This document shows positions 51,301 to 64,000 of a DNA stretch of 64,000 nt, piece after piece. Each line of letters starts with the position of its first letter. Positions within the stretch are counted from its first letter, which is position 1. The position numbers and the translations under genes were made by a program. Location: assembly GCA_021613535.1 (NCBI GenBank), contig CP075494.1:14632001-14696000 (forward strand). The letters are read 5' to 3'. Below the pieces are notes generated by a model. That model was not told the origin of the DNA. It saw nothing but the letters and a program-made list of their open reading frames with translations, and searched no databases. This stretch comes from Adineta vaga. Lineage: Eukaryota; Rotifera.

Positions 51301-53573
51301 ACGCAAAAATAATGCTTAGAAACCAAGCATTGATAATATCTAAATTTGACAAAAAAAAACAAAAAAAATTGACATGAGAGAACAGTTCGATTATCCAAGA
51401 CATAACAAATGATAAATTTTTGATCTCTGTAATATGAATACTATAAATCTAACCAGCAATTGTATTCTGACAATAGACGGATGCGAACTTAAATCTGAAA
51501 TAAGGTTAAAATTCAAAAAATCTTATATGAATTGAAGATTAATAAAACTTTTGATGTGATGAAAAAAATGGATCATCATTCTATTCCGTATATAAATCTC
51601 AATGGATCTTTCGAAACAAAACTATTCAATCTAGTCGGCTATTCATCACATTCGTCTGATAAATCTCCTACTATTCATTGAGTTTGACATAATAATCCTA
51701 GCCGGAAACGAGATAAATTTCAAATCTGTTAAGTTCCTATTGATCATGTCATGTACTTCATTAGTTGAATAGAATATTGAAATAAAATATTATGAACTTT
51801 TTATTTTCTGTTTGATATAGGATCATTACGCGCCTACACCGTTGACTCAACATGCGATAACAAAACATGAAACGAAATGTGACGTTATTCGTTTACCATC
51901 ATTTGCTCCATTTGGGTCGGTAAATGGAAGGACAAGGTATATCTAATAGAAAGTCATATATGATTTGTATGCAGAAATTCCTCTTTTCAGCAGTTCAAAA
52001 TTCATAATCAGTTATCAGGGGTTTGTTTTCCAAAATCATTAACGGAAAATGAGAAATAGCTAAACATTGCTTGACATATTTGTTTTTGTAACATGGGATA
52101 AGGTTTAATGTATATTTTTTCTTATCTAGTCATCGCATGGAATGGAGTACACACTCAATAAACCGGAATAATTTGTGTGTTTTCTTTATTCTTTAATATC
52201 GACTTGACTTTAACTCATTTATTCTAACAACTAATTTTCGATATATCAAAAGTTTTGTTAGTCATACTGTCTTTGTTATTTTAGAGAACAAATTCTCTGG
52301 TTTCTTTTGATTCAATATGGTATGAATGTATCTTCAATGGATAAATATTCTCGACAATCATATATTCAAATGTCGAAAAAGTAACGAATCTCATCAAACC
52401 TATCGATGTTATCTCTCATCTTTATTTGAATAGATTACTTGGTCAAGGTTTTTCATTTAGTCAACAGATACCATTTGAAACGAAATCAATTTTACCACCA
52501 ACTGGTCGTCGGATTCATTTATCAAGTCGAATTATGTCGGAAATCTTGGGAACATTATTTTATTTAAAGTAATTCTTTATTGATACTGAAAGAAAAAAAT
52601 CGATCGTTCTGTTTCTATTCAGATCTTTTTCATCGGACGATGAAGCAAGTCAATGTATGCTTTTGTTGAAAAAACGTGCAGAATATGAAATGTATGCTGA
52701 TGTGATTTTGGTAAATGTTATGAATAAATTTTGATTTTTCTTGACTTTTGTATTTCCTTTGTTCGATATATTAGATGACGGAATCAATGTCATATCTGCA
52801 TGAATTTGAATCTCAACGACCTGAAAAACAGGATAATATCGGTATTGAAATTGAATTACCACCAACGGTTGATGTTGTTCGACAAAAACGAACAGCAACA
52901 ACGACACGTTCAATGAAACATCGTCAACGAACAAATAAACATGCCGATTCAATAGGTAAATAGAAGAAGATCGAGAGATTTTTTTACGTCGTACTTATAT
53001 CATTTAGAATAATCAAAACTATGATGTTTAAAAAGGGAAAAAAACTAAAATTGCTATTTTTTTGCTTTTTATTATTTAGTGCATACAGAAAATAATACGA
53101 ATGAAAATATAAATGTTATACCTGCATCACCTCAACAACGACGAGTATTAAATGTTGTGGATGATAATTTAAATAGAATTGAATATGAAAATTCGAACAA
53201 TAATAATAATAAAGATATTGATTCATCTCCCATAATTGATCAAGCAAGAACAAGTATTTCTTCATCCATTGGTCCAGCAACTTCAACTCCATCTCCGTCG
53301 ACATCTCGTCATTATAAACCAGTTTCATTAACATCAACTCAAACATATTTCAAAACGATTCAACAGCAACCAGGTTCATCACCAATTCTACAAGTTCGAT
53401 CTGTGAAACAAAAAGATGATGAATATGAAAAGGAAGAATCTTTAGCAGTTATATCTCGACCACGAACATCAAGTATGAGACATGGTGAAAAGAAAGATAC
53501 AATTGCAACAGTTCGATTTCTTGGAAATACATCGGATGAAAATGGAACATATGTAGAAGAAACATATCTTTGA
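48346..53573 (+). CDS. HYCC: Hyccin (FAM126), PI4KIIIalpha complex subunit
   Basis: Hyccin stabilises TTC7 and, with EFR3, brings phosphatidylinositol 4-kinase III-alpha to the plasma membrane for PI4P synthesis. Exons begin 48346-48441 (MTTSKRTSDNYYSNG, INDWIASFQ) and 49528 onward. Family marks are ICDHLFALYHG, FVLQFLPSFVIVYYDVLYP, TIDTFLVGLYNL, FRIPNLTVPSIYHTPNP, LTQHAI, ILWFLLIQYG and LPPTGRRIHLSSRI. A helical part with CMLLLKKRAEYEMYADVIL and a basic then Asn/Ser/Pro-rich disordered tail follow, ending in TGA 53571-53573. The early introns are unusually long for this window (1086, 852 and 729 nt at 48442-49527, 49820-50671 and 51092-51820) and carry TTC, TCA and TTTC repeats. Identification is from memory of the human protein's pattern; strong in the first 300 residues. 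Confidence 0.88.
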
Positions 53574-53651
53574 CACTAGCGTTTTTTTGTTTGTTTTATT
53601 TACCTATGTACTTTTGTGATTGCTTTAACAATGTGAAAAAATATACGCAGA

Positions 53652-53657
53652 AATAAA
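53652..53657 (+). promoter_or_regulatory. Poly(A) signal after hyccin
   Basis: AATAAA 79 nt after the stop and about 86 nt before the PPR acceptor, a spacing that would suit an operon-type processing site. Confidence 0.5.
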
Positions 53658-53741
53658 ATCTTAGTTTTATTTTCAACTCTTTTCATCTTCAATGAAATAG
53701 AAAGAAAAAACAAACAAATGATCAATTCAGTTTCTTTTTAT

Positions 53742-53743
53742 AG
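53742..53743 (+). promoter_or_regulatory. Acceptor AG directly before the PPR start codon
   Basis: The tract TTTCTTTTTATAG ends immediately before ATGATG at 53744. No matching upstream exon is visible in the 170 nt after the hyccin stop, so it may be a spliced-leader acceptor. Confidence 0.5.
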
Positions 53744-55658
53744 ATGATGTTAGTGAAATTTTTCTTCAAAAGAACTTATCGTACGAATGTGAATACAAAT
53801 CAATGGAATAAAACTATTCGAACACATCAAATCAATGGAAATTATCGACAAGCTTTGAAACTATTTCAAATTGGTATTGAAAAAAATACTTTTCAACCAA
53901 ATTCTGTTACATATTTAACAATGCTCGATATTTGTAAACAATTAAAATCTCTACCAACTGTTCGTACAATTCATAATTTAATTGATTCAACGAAAACGAA
54001 TGATCAAGAGATTTTTCATGATCCACGACTTCGATCATTGCTAATGGATGTTTACATCAAATGTCAAGATATCGATAGTGCTTATCGAGTATTTCAATCT
54101 ATGACGGAACGAAATGTTATTGATTATTGTGGTTTATTAACAGGCTTTAATCAACAAGGTAAATATGAAAAAACCCTTGAACTTGCCAAACAAATTCCAT
54201 CATCAATGAAATATTCTTCTCCAATTCTTTGTGTATTAATATTACAAGCATGTACTGAATTGAAACTCTATAATGAAGGTTGTAAAATTCATCAATATGG
54301 AAAAGATTTTCTTCCACATAATAAAGTCTTTATGAATGAATTAATGAATTTTTATCTGAAATTTCATCAAGAAAAACAAGCATTAGATATTTTTGAAAAC
54401 TATCCAACTCATCAAACAATTATTGATTATAGTTTATTAATGAAATATTATAATCGACAATATCAACCCAACAAAACGATTGATTTATATTTTCGTTTGA
54501 AAACGAAAACACAAATTCCAATGGATCATATTATTTATGTACTCGTTTTACAAGCTCTAGCAAATGGATGTTATTTACATACAAGTGAACAAATCTGTCG
54601 AGATGTGAAGAAATTTGGAATGAATATCGATGTTGAGAATGCATTAATCAACATGTACGGTAATTGAAAAGATGGAAGAGTATATGTAAGGATGCATTGA
54701 AGGTCTTTGACAAGTATGAATAAGTTCGTAAAATATTCACTAGAATTCATAGAAAATAAACTTCATGAGAAGAAGAAGATAGAAGATATTCTAAACGTTA
54801 ACTTGAAACTTATCGATGTATTATTATTTAGGCAAATTAGGTGATTTGGATCAAGCAGAAAAAGTCTTTCATTCAATGTCCAAACAGAATATTGTTTCAT
54901 ACAATATTCTATTTAATCTCTATGGTCTATATCATCAGTCTGATAAAGCTTTGAAAATGTTTCATCAAATGTGTCAACAAGGTCATCGACCTGATGATAA
55001 AACATATGTTTTACTTCTTCATGTATTAAGTAAATCACCAAGTAAAATTAAAGATACAAAAAGAATATTCTCAACTATTGAAGAAACTAAACGTGGACCG
55101 ATGTTAATATCAGCAATGATTGCGGCATTAATTCGAGCAGAATTATTTGATGAAGTCAATGAATTATTAAAAAAATTACCAAAAGAAAATATTTTATTCT
55201 ATGCAATTAAAGCAAATCTTACTGATGAAACAAAAGATAAATTTACTCTTCCAATATCGATAACAAATGAAGAATTAGCTTTGTATGATTTATTAATGAG
55301 TAATATCTATACATATGCTGGTGTACATGATCGTTTAACAATAATTGATGAAATTTTATATGATAATTCAAAATTAAAAGCAGAATTATCTTTATGTTGG
55401 TTTGAAAAACGAAATGGACAAATTGAATATTTCAAAAGTGAACATGCAGAAAAACTTGCATTGACAAATGCATTAAAAGAATATGATGATAATTTACAAA
55501 CAATTCTTATTGGAAAAAATCATCGTATATCTACTGAATGTCATGAATACTTTCAAAAAGTTTCGAGATCTTCTCCTCAAAGAAAAATTTCTTTACGTGA
55601 TTCAACTCGTTTTCATATATTTTCAAGTGGTGTTTGTTCTTGTCAAATTTCATCGTGA
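53744..55658 (+). CDS. PLS-class PPR protein with DYW deaminase-like domain
   Basis: Plant-type pentatricopeptide-repeat protein; in plants this class carries out site-specific C-to-U editing of organelle RNA. Exons 53744-54659 and 54832-55658 join to 580 residues; the 172-nt intron lies in a repeat (NALINMYG|KLGDLDQAEKVF). The N-terminus (MMLVKFFFKRTYRTN) is basic and hydrophobic, suiting mitochondrial import. About 12 PPR motifs follow in P-L-S order, with S motifs such as DVYIKCQDIDSAYRVF. An E-like region and a C-terminal DYW-like domain come next: HAEKLAL (catalytic HxE), KNHRISTECHEYF, LRDSTRFHIFSSGVCSC. The first Cys of the zinc CxxCH is Ser (TCT, 55530-55532) and the end is CQISS, not DYW. 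An RNA target may be mitochondrial. Foreign origin is inferred from family distribution. Confidence 0.9.
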
Positions 55659-55733
55659 TAGGATTTGTCTTTCATTGACTTTTTGATTTCAGATATATGT
55701 TCCATGAATGATTATTAATTGAAACTAATCAAT

Positions 55734-58365
<2,632 letters not shown>

Positions 58366-59389
58366 AATAATCATAAGAGTGCGTCAGATTCAATCTTATA
58401 TATCTTAGATTCAAATTATGATCGAATACGAGTTTTCTTATGAATGATATTTCTGTCTTATTCTTTTTGTTTATTCAGAAAAAGAAATATTTTATGTCGT
58501 GTTCGTTTGTCGGTGAAATTTATATATATATATATGCGAATACTTTTTTCTGTAGTTAGAAATAAATTATATTATCATTGATTGTTCGTTAACAATAAAT
58601 GCTTATCATTTAAAAGACAACTGTTTGTAATTTTGTAGTCATCAAACAGCCTGAGAACAATTGTTCAGATTTATAATACTGTCTGTTTATGTGAGATAGT
58701 ATCAATAATTACGATTATTGCGCTGAATAGGTAGAACGTGGAAATAATGTTTTTCATATCCTAGAATATAATTCATACTTTTATTCTTTTTTGCACTGAT
58801 TTACATGTTACTTTATCCGTATAATGTTTTTTTGTTTGAATAAGTTACTTTTACATCGTACAAAGAAGACATATTAAGTAAAGCATTATGTTAATCTCAA
58901 ATTTCTTCTTACGTATCAAGTGTTAAGCTTCATATTTTCATATATTAGACTTTCCTACACTTTATATTTCGATCCTGTGATGAAATTATACTTTAAAATT
59001 TCCCTTTATGTTCTTGTATTTTTCAAAAAAGCGGATGATAATTCACAAAAGAAAACCCGAATATACCATTTAATTCATATTTTGAGAATGACCTGTTACT
59101 CGTCAAGCAAAGAAAAAATACTTGAATGCAATTGAATGGTATTGTAAACTACTGATGCGGACTTACCATTTCTCAACACAGATTTTGATAGCTATAATAT
59201 AATATTAAAATTAGTCGAGGGTTAACAGAGTCTCCTTCGACGAACGTTATTCGTTGTTTATACTTTGTACATGGTTAGAAAAATTTTATAATATTAATGC
59301 TCTTCATTTTTCAAATACTTCTATGTTTTCAAAAGAGGTTTTAGGAGACTTCATCATGACGTATAAAAAATCGTGAAAACTTACTATTG
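58366..59389. other. Intergenic, no gene seen
   Basis: Begins with the AKT 3' region and poly(A) signal, then AT-rich DNA with no gene recognised. A (TA)n run lies near 58521-58534. Confidence 0.5.
58561..58566 (+). promoter_or_regulatory. Poly(A) signal after AKT
   Basis: AATAAA about 195 nt after the stop, the first canonical signal downstream of AKT. Confidence 0.5.
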
Positions 59390-61173
59390 TTATAAATTTA
59401 TTGTTAGATTTGTGTTTGATGACAATCGGTAGCCATTTTTGATCAAGTGATCAATTATTAAGTGAAGCCGAGTGAACCGTTGCCCATCGCGAATTTGTAG
59501 AGATCGGAGAAGTAGTTTGATCTTTTCAATTATTTTAAATGCCAAACTTTTGTTATATTTGATGCAGGTATTGACTCTGAGATATGTCTCGCAACGTTTT
59601 CTTAAACAAGAGCGAACAGTATTCACTGAAATGACTGATGGGATATTTACATCAGATCAATGTTCAATGTTTAAATCTTCGTCATTGTTTAAAATAATCA
59701 AGAAAACAATATACGAGGTAGCATGTGTAGTTCCTAATCGAATGTTATCTACATAATCTTTAGGTGCCGGATTTACTCGATCTAATATTATATGTATATG
59801 CTTCAAGTACGGATAAGTTTGAACCATATGACGAAAATCGTTTCATGCCACTACAAGATGAAAGATTTGGTGACGCATTAAATATCTGATGAACTATAAT
59901 GATATTTTCTGGTTTGTTAATTGATCTTTGTTCAAACTTGAACGTCGTCGATCGTAAATGATTGAGTCGTTGACTACGATGTATCAAATTAATTGATATC
60001 ATCAGAGCTGTGTTGTCTAAAATAAGAAACACATATGTTAGTGGAACTGAGCAGTACTGGTACGAATTTGTTATCCGTACACTATATTCTTTACTCTTAT
60101 TAAATAGAAAACAGTCCTTACATGTATTAATTCATTTGATCTTCCACATAACTAGAACATAGCAGACAAATTAATAGTATATCAATTACATTCAAAAATA
60201 TAACTACAGTTTTGATGAAGCAGTTCAATTGACGTTCTCGTATTTAGTAACAATAGATAGCACAGAAGCAAGCTAATCGAGCTTTAACTATCACTGTCTG
60301 TAGATATTTCTAAATTGAATAATTTTGTGGAAAATACTGAAATTTTGGAATGAAGACTTTTACTTCTTGATTCATATAGCTCAATTTGAGTTTTCGAATA
60401 CGACTATAAGTCGTTTTGACGGGAACTAGTGCATGTGCTGCAAGTTTATAATAGTGTAATACACATTTATGTTGTAGAATTTCACTAATTGGGCCTCTGT
60501 AATTGTTTAAATGAACTGTTTTGCCATTTATCCTTCAGTTCTTTGCGAAAACATAACGAAAAGTGAAGATTTTCTAGTACTGAAAAATGCAGCGAACAAC
60601 ACAATTCTTCAAATTTTAGTAATGCTTTCGAAATCACAGACTATGCCCGATAAAGAGATTTAAATAACTTAATATCACAATCCGAATAATATTCATGGCC
60701 TATACATCAAATAAAGGTAAAAAACTAATTATGTTAAATCAAAACTGCTGTTTTATCCAAGGAAAAAGAAATTGGAATTCGCTATATTTGACTTATGATC
60801 TTATTATTTTGTCTAAAAACAAAAGTTCAAGATGCATAATGAAAAGTTAAATTTACATTATACCTTGTTCAATTTCCAGAATCATAGTGTAAACTGATCT
60901 TCCAGAGTGTTGAAACACAAGATGTAAAATGTTGTAACAATATTCATAGAAAATATCAACCGCTTTAAAAAATACGGTGATCTGCATTTGAATATAATCA
61001 ATTTCTTCACTGATGGTAACCATGTCATCGTCGATTTAGTATTATTTATGCCGAAGTCAAATGCACGTATTCTTTATATTCAGAAATGTGGTACAAGCAT
61101 CGAACGATAATAAGCAACCCAATGTTGCAAGTATAAGCTCATTAGGTAAGGATTCAAAGGTACTCTTATTCAT
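59390..61173 (-). pseudogene. Broken F-box-type gene
   Basis: From a likely ATG at 61173 the frame reads MNKSTFESLPNELILATLGC then LLSFDACTTFLNI, an F-box start as seen in large bdelloid F-box families. The frame ends at TGA near 61057, and in another frame it carries on (WLPSVKKLIIFKC near 60990). Further along, 60032-59760 reads HRSQRLNHLRS and NKPENIIIVHQIFNASPNLSS. After that a frameshift and an in-frame TGA must be crossed to reach NDFRHMVQTYPYLKHIHIIL (about 59845-59786). A last open piece lies at 59626-59390. Frameshifts and stops make a working protein unlikely. Family assignment is from pattern memory, so moderate. Confidence 0.5.
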
Positions 61174-61516
61174 GTTTGCTCGTAATGATTCTATTGAGCG
61201 AGTGCATACACTGTTTTCGAATTTGTATTTATTGACCTCGTGAATAAATGGACGGTCGTTGTATAGATTTTGACTAATCTCTGCTCTTTGTAGATAGTAT
61301 GACATCAAATGACATTGATTATTTTCAAGATAATATTGCATAGATTTTATTTTTCATTCACTAGGAATACATGTATTTACTTTTTAATCAGAAAAAGAAG
61401 AAGAAAAAACTTCATATATAATATCAGAGAAACAATATATTTTACTATAAATAATATTGAAACATTCCTAGTTTAAAATTCATGAACAAAAAAATATACA
61501 AAAGTATGGTACATAA

Positions 61517-61792
61517 TCATTGAACACTTTGATTATTTGAAGCATTAATACTTGCTTCTCTTTGAGAAATACTTCTTGTCAAATTCCATCCACTTAAAGA
61601 AAAAACTCGATTGGTCAAATGTGGTTTGGAATTTTTGATGGAATTTAATGAATAGTTTTCTTCTTCTTCATCTTCATCATCTGATCTTGATAAATCAAAT
61701 TCATTTGTAGCATAAAATAAACTTTTCAGACCATTTTGATTAGGTTTAATCGCCACTGGTTCTTGTTGTTGCATGCATTGAGTACAACCCAT
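61517..61792 (-). CDS. Small orphan protein with probable N-terminal lipid anchor
   Basis: Ninety-one residues from the ATG at 61792-61790; not recognised. It begins MGCTQCMQQQ: Gly2 followed by Cys3 and Cys6 fits N-myristoylation plus palmitoylation, which would hold it on the inner face of a membrane. Then comes an acidic stretch (SDDEDEEEEN) and a Ser-rich, weakly basic end (SLSGWNLTRSISQREAS) with possible kinase sites. An acceptor-like TTTTATGTAG ends about 10 nt before the ATG, which supports this start over a longer frame. No neighbour suggests a role. Confidence 0.6.
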   Translation of the reverse strand: MGCTQCMQQQEPVAIKPNQNGLKSLFYATNEFDLSRSDDEDEEEENYSLNSIKNSKPHLTNRVFSLSGWNLTRSISQREASINASNNQSVQ

Positions 61793-62415
61793 CACTATAC
61801 TATCTACATAAAAAAGAAAACTTTCTCTAATATAGTTAAAAAAAAAGATAAGATGATAAAACATACGTCATCAAGGAATATTCGCTTGCTTACATCTCGG
61901 CTCAATCAGTCATATGACCATAATGACAAATCTTTACAGATGATGATTCGTTAGAAATTATCTCATTCAATTCAAACATAATCATATATATTGTATTGTT
62001 GCTCAAATTCAAATTTCGTCTGATTGACATGTGGTGTCCTCTAACACATTTCAATATGAATAATATGATTTGAAAAATAAAGTTATTCTATTTTAAAAAC
62101 TTCGATTAACGTTAGTTTTTATTCGAAATAAAAATTAACTTTTTTTTTCGAGTACAAAGAAAATGATTTGTCGCTATCGTATTGAAATTTTTAAACCAAT
62201 AATTGAACATCTTTTCAAGTCCTTTCTTCTCGAGTATTTGTCTCGTCCTCTATCGTTTTTCTTACAATCAGACTATTCATATTTCGTCATCGTCAGCTAT
62301 AACTATGCATGCATTTGTTACCTTATCTTACATATGTTATGTTTCGATATCCTCATGTTAATCGTTTTTAAACATTTTAGATAAAATATTATAAGGACAT
62401 CTAATCACCACTGTC
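61793..62415. other. Divergent upstream region of the small protein and cyclin genes
   Basis: No coding signal. An acceptor-like TTTTTAAACATTTTAG ends at about 62381, 34 nt before the cyclin start codon. Confidence 0.5.
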
Positions 62416-63819
62416 ATGAACCATTATTCCGCTTTTCTTCGTCCATATCATGGAAAATCAACGAATAATGAAAATGATGAGAATTCTTCAATAAAAAATC
62501 TCCTTCTTAAACATCTATCCAAATCACAACAGAATGCCTCAAATAATAATAGCAACAATCCAAAAGGTACAATGCGTGGTATTCTTGGTGAAGTTGGAAA
62601 TAGACAAATTACAAATAAATCCAAAGTGATTCAACAATCCGTTGAAACAAAAGCCATTTTAACTGTCCCAACACCAACACTATCAACAATTGTCAATAAA
62701 ATCGAAGCGATTACTTTGAATGATAAACAAGAAAATGATGATTGTAGTGTTGTTCATGAACCAATTGTAAAACTTACTAAAGTTCCAACAGAATTCGATT
62801 GTGATAGTGGTGATCTATCTAATATAACGACCGCTTCTGAATATGTCGTGGATATTTGTCTATATTGGCGTGAACTCGAACAACAAACGCCTATTCGACA
62901 AAATTATTTATTAAATCGTAATGAAGGTGAAGAAATAGCGATGAATAAGCATCCATTCGAATTTTCTATTGAAATTTAGGTACAGCATCACCTCAGAATC
63001 GAGCGGTATTGATTGATTGGCTTTATCAAGTTCATGATCGATTCAAATTACTTTCAGATACATTTCACATGACAATTCAACTAATTGATCGATATTTACA
63101 ATCAATTGATGCATCAAAACATGAATTACAATTGATTGGATCAACTGGTATGAAGACATTTTTTTTTAAAGAATATAGGCACTAAGAGTTCATCTAAAGT
63201 TCTATATTAATTCTGCTTTTTTTTGTCTTCAGCTTTACTAATCGCATGCAAATATGAAGAAATGACTATTCCGGGCATGAATGATTTTGTCTATGTATCT
63301 GACAATGCTTATTCTAAAGAAGATATGAAAGAAATGGAACGACGTATTATCTGTACCTTATCTTATGATCTTGGACGACCATTATCAATAAATTTTCTTC
63401 GTCGTTATTCCAAAATAGTTCAAGCCACTGATATTGAACATACTTTAGGAAAATATCTTTTGGATTTGACATTTACTGATCATTCATTTTCACATTTATC
63501 TCCATCCTATATCTCAGCATGTGCATCATTTCTTTCTCGTTATTTATTTGCATATAAACGTTTAACATCATCAACATCGATTCATGTTTTAATTGAAAAT
63601 CTTTGGCCAAATAAATTCATGAACTATCATACGAATTATACATATGAACAGCTTCGTCAAGGTATTGATCAATTAGGTCAATTATTAATTGGACAGGAAA
63701 CAACAAAATTACGAAGTGCACAAAAGAAATACTCTCAAAGTAATCTCTTTTCAGTTGCTCAACATAGTTGTTGTAAAAGTGCCTATGTTCAAATGGCATT
63801 ATCTCGTCTCTCGAAATAA
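62416..63819 (+). CDS. CCNB: B-type mitotic cyclin
   Basis: Activating partner of CDK1 at mitotic entry. Exons 62416-62926, 62980-63147 and 63233-63819 join to 421 residues; the first intron removes an apparent stop. The N-terminus carries a perfect destruction box, RGILGEVGN (R-x2-L-x4-N, near 62575), for removal by the anaphase-promoting complex. The first cyclin fold has YVVDICLYWRELE, NRAVLIDWLYQVHDRFKLL, MTIQLIDRYL and LLIACKYEEM; the second has GRPLSINFLRRYSK and HLSPSYISACASFLSR. The order and D-box fit cyclin B best; cyclin A is the alternative. The last about 60 residues after the second fold (QETTKLRSAQKKYSQ onward) include a Cys-rich bit and are variable in the family. Confidence 0.9.
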
Positions 63820-64000
63820 TCATAAAAAAAAATTCTTCTTTTTTTTTATTTGTCAGATAGATTATGTATATGAAAATATTTCTTTCTCTGTTTCCTCTTT
63901 TCAAAATGTTAGATAAATGAAAAAAAATACAACGGTGAGATCTAGTCAGATCTATTCTTTTCTTTTCTTTTGTTATCTTATCATTTATTCTTCTTCTGCA

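Noticed and set aside
54660-54831. Frame break in the middle of the PPR gene
   Set aside because: Good donor (G|GTAATT) and acceptor (TTATTTAG|GC) restore the repeat NMYGKLGDLDQAEKVF, so it is an intron and not a pseudogene break.

Overview
The window is eukaryotic nuclear DNA from a small invertebrate animal. It is AT-rich and gene-dense, and most introns are GT-AG and only about 45-70 nt long. The conserved genes are plainly metazoan: PICK1, hyccin, AKT, an aminergic GPCR, TMEM258, nucleostemin and ULK. My best guess is a bdelloid rotifer, inferred from the short introns, splice acceptors placed just before many start codons (bdelloids use spliced-leader trans-splicing), the broken F-box gene, and a plant-like DYW-type PPR gene, a type reported from Adineta. 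No spliced leader or telomere repeat is visible to prove it.

Layout. 1-3.4 kb: 3' part of a multi-domain chitin-binding (peritrophin-A) protein. 3.6-5.0 kb: L-threonine 3-dehydrogenase (-). 5.7-7.4 kb: PPTC7-like PP2C phosphatase (-). 9.4-11.3 kb: PDIA6-like protein disulfide isomerase (-), divergent from mitochondrial malate dehydrogenase and TMEM258 (+), which sit close together. 14.6-18.1 kb: autophagy kinase ULK/Atg1 (+). 18.3-19.2 kb: orphan single-pass membrane protein (-). 19.6-22.1 kb: nucleostemin/GNL3 GTPase (-). 22.7-24.4 kb: PICK1 (-). 26.4-27.7 kb: SDR16C-like short-chain dehydrogenase lacking its catalytic Tyr (-). 29.06-29.44 kb: hAT-like MITE with an 8-bp target duplication.

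31.0-47.4 kb is a direct tandem duplication of about 8.2 kb. Each unit has about 6 kb of non-coding DNA followed by one aminergic GPCR gene. The two receptors are nearly identical but have different C-terminal tails because of the junction.

48.3-58.4 kb holds three same-strand genes: hyccin (FAM126), a PLS-class PPR protein with a C-terminal DYW deaminase-like domain, and AKT. The PPR and AKT genes each start just after a splice acceptor with no visible upstream exon, so the cluster may be an operon resolved by trans-splicing. 59.4-61.2 kb: broken F-box-type gene (-). 61.5-61.8 kb: small probably lipidated orphan protein (-). 62.4-63.8 kb: B-type cyclin (+).

Most genes are housekeeping or signalling genes with no common pathway; hyccin (PI4K complex) and AKT (PIP3 effector) both belong to phosphoinositide signalling. 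The most unusual item is the DYW-type PPR gene, an organellar RNA-editing factor type typical of land plants, here embedded between two ordinary animal genes. Exon limits were read by eye from GT-AG sites and frame continuity; no database search was possible.
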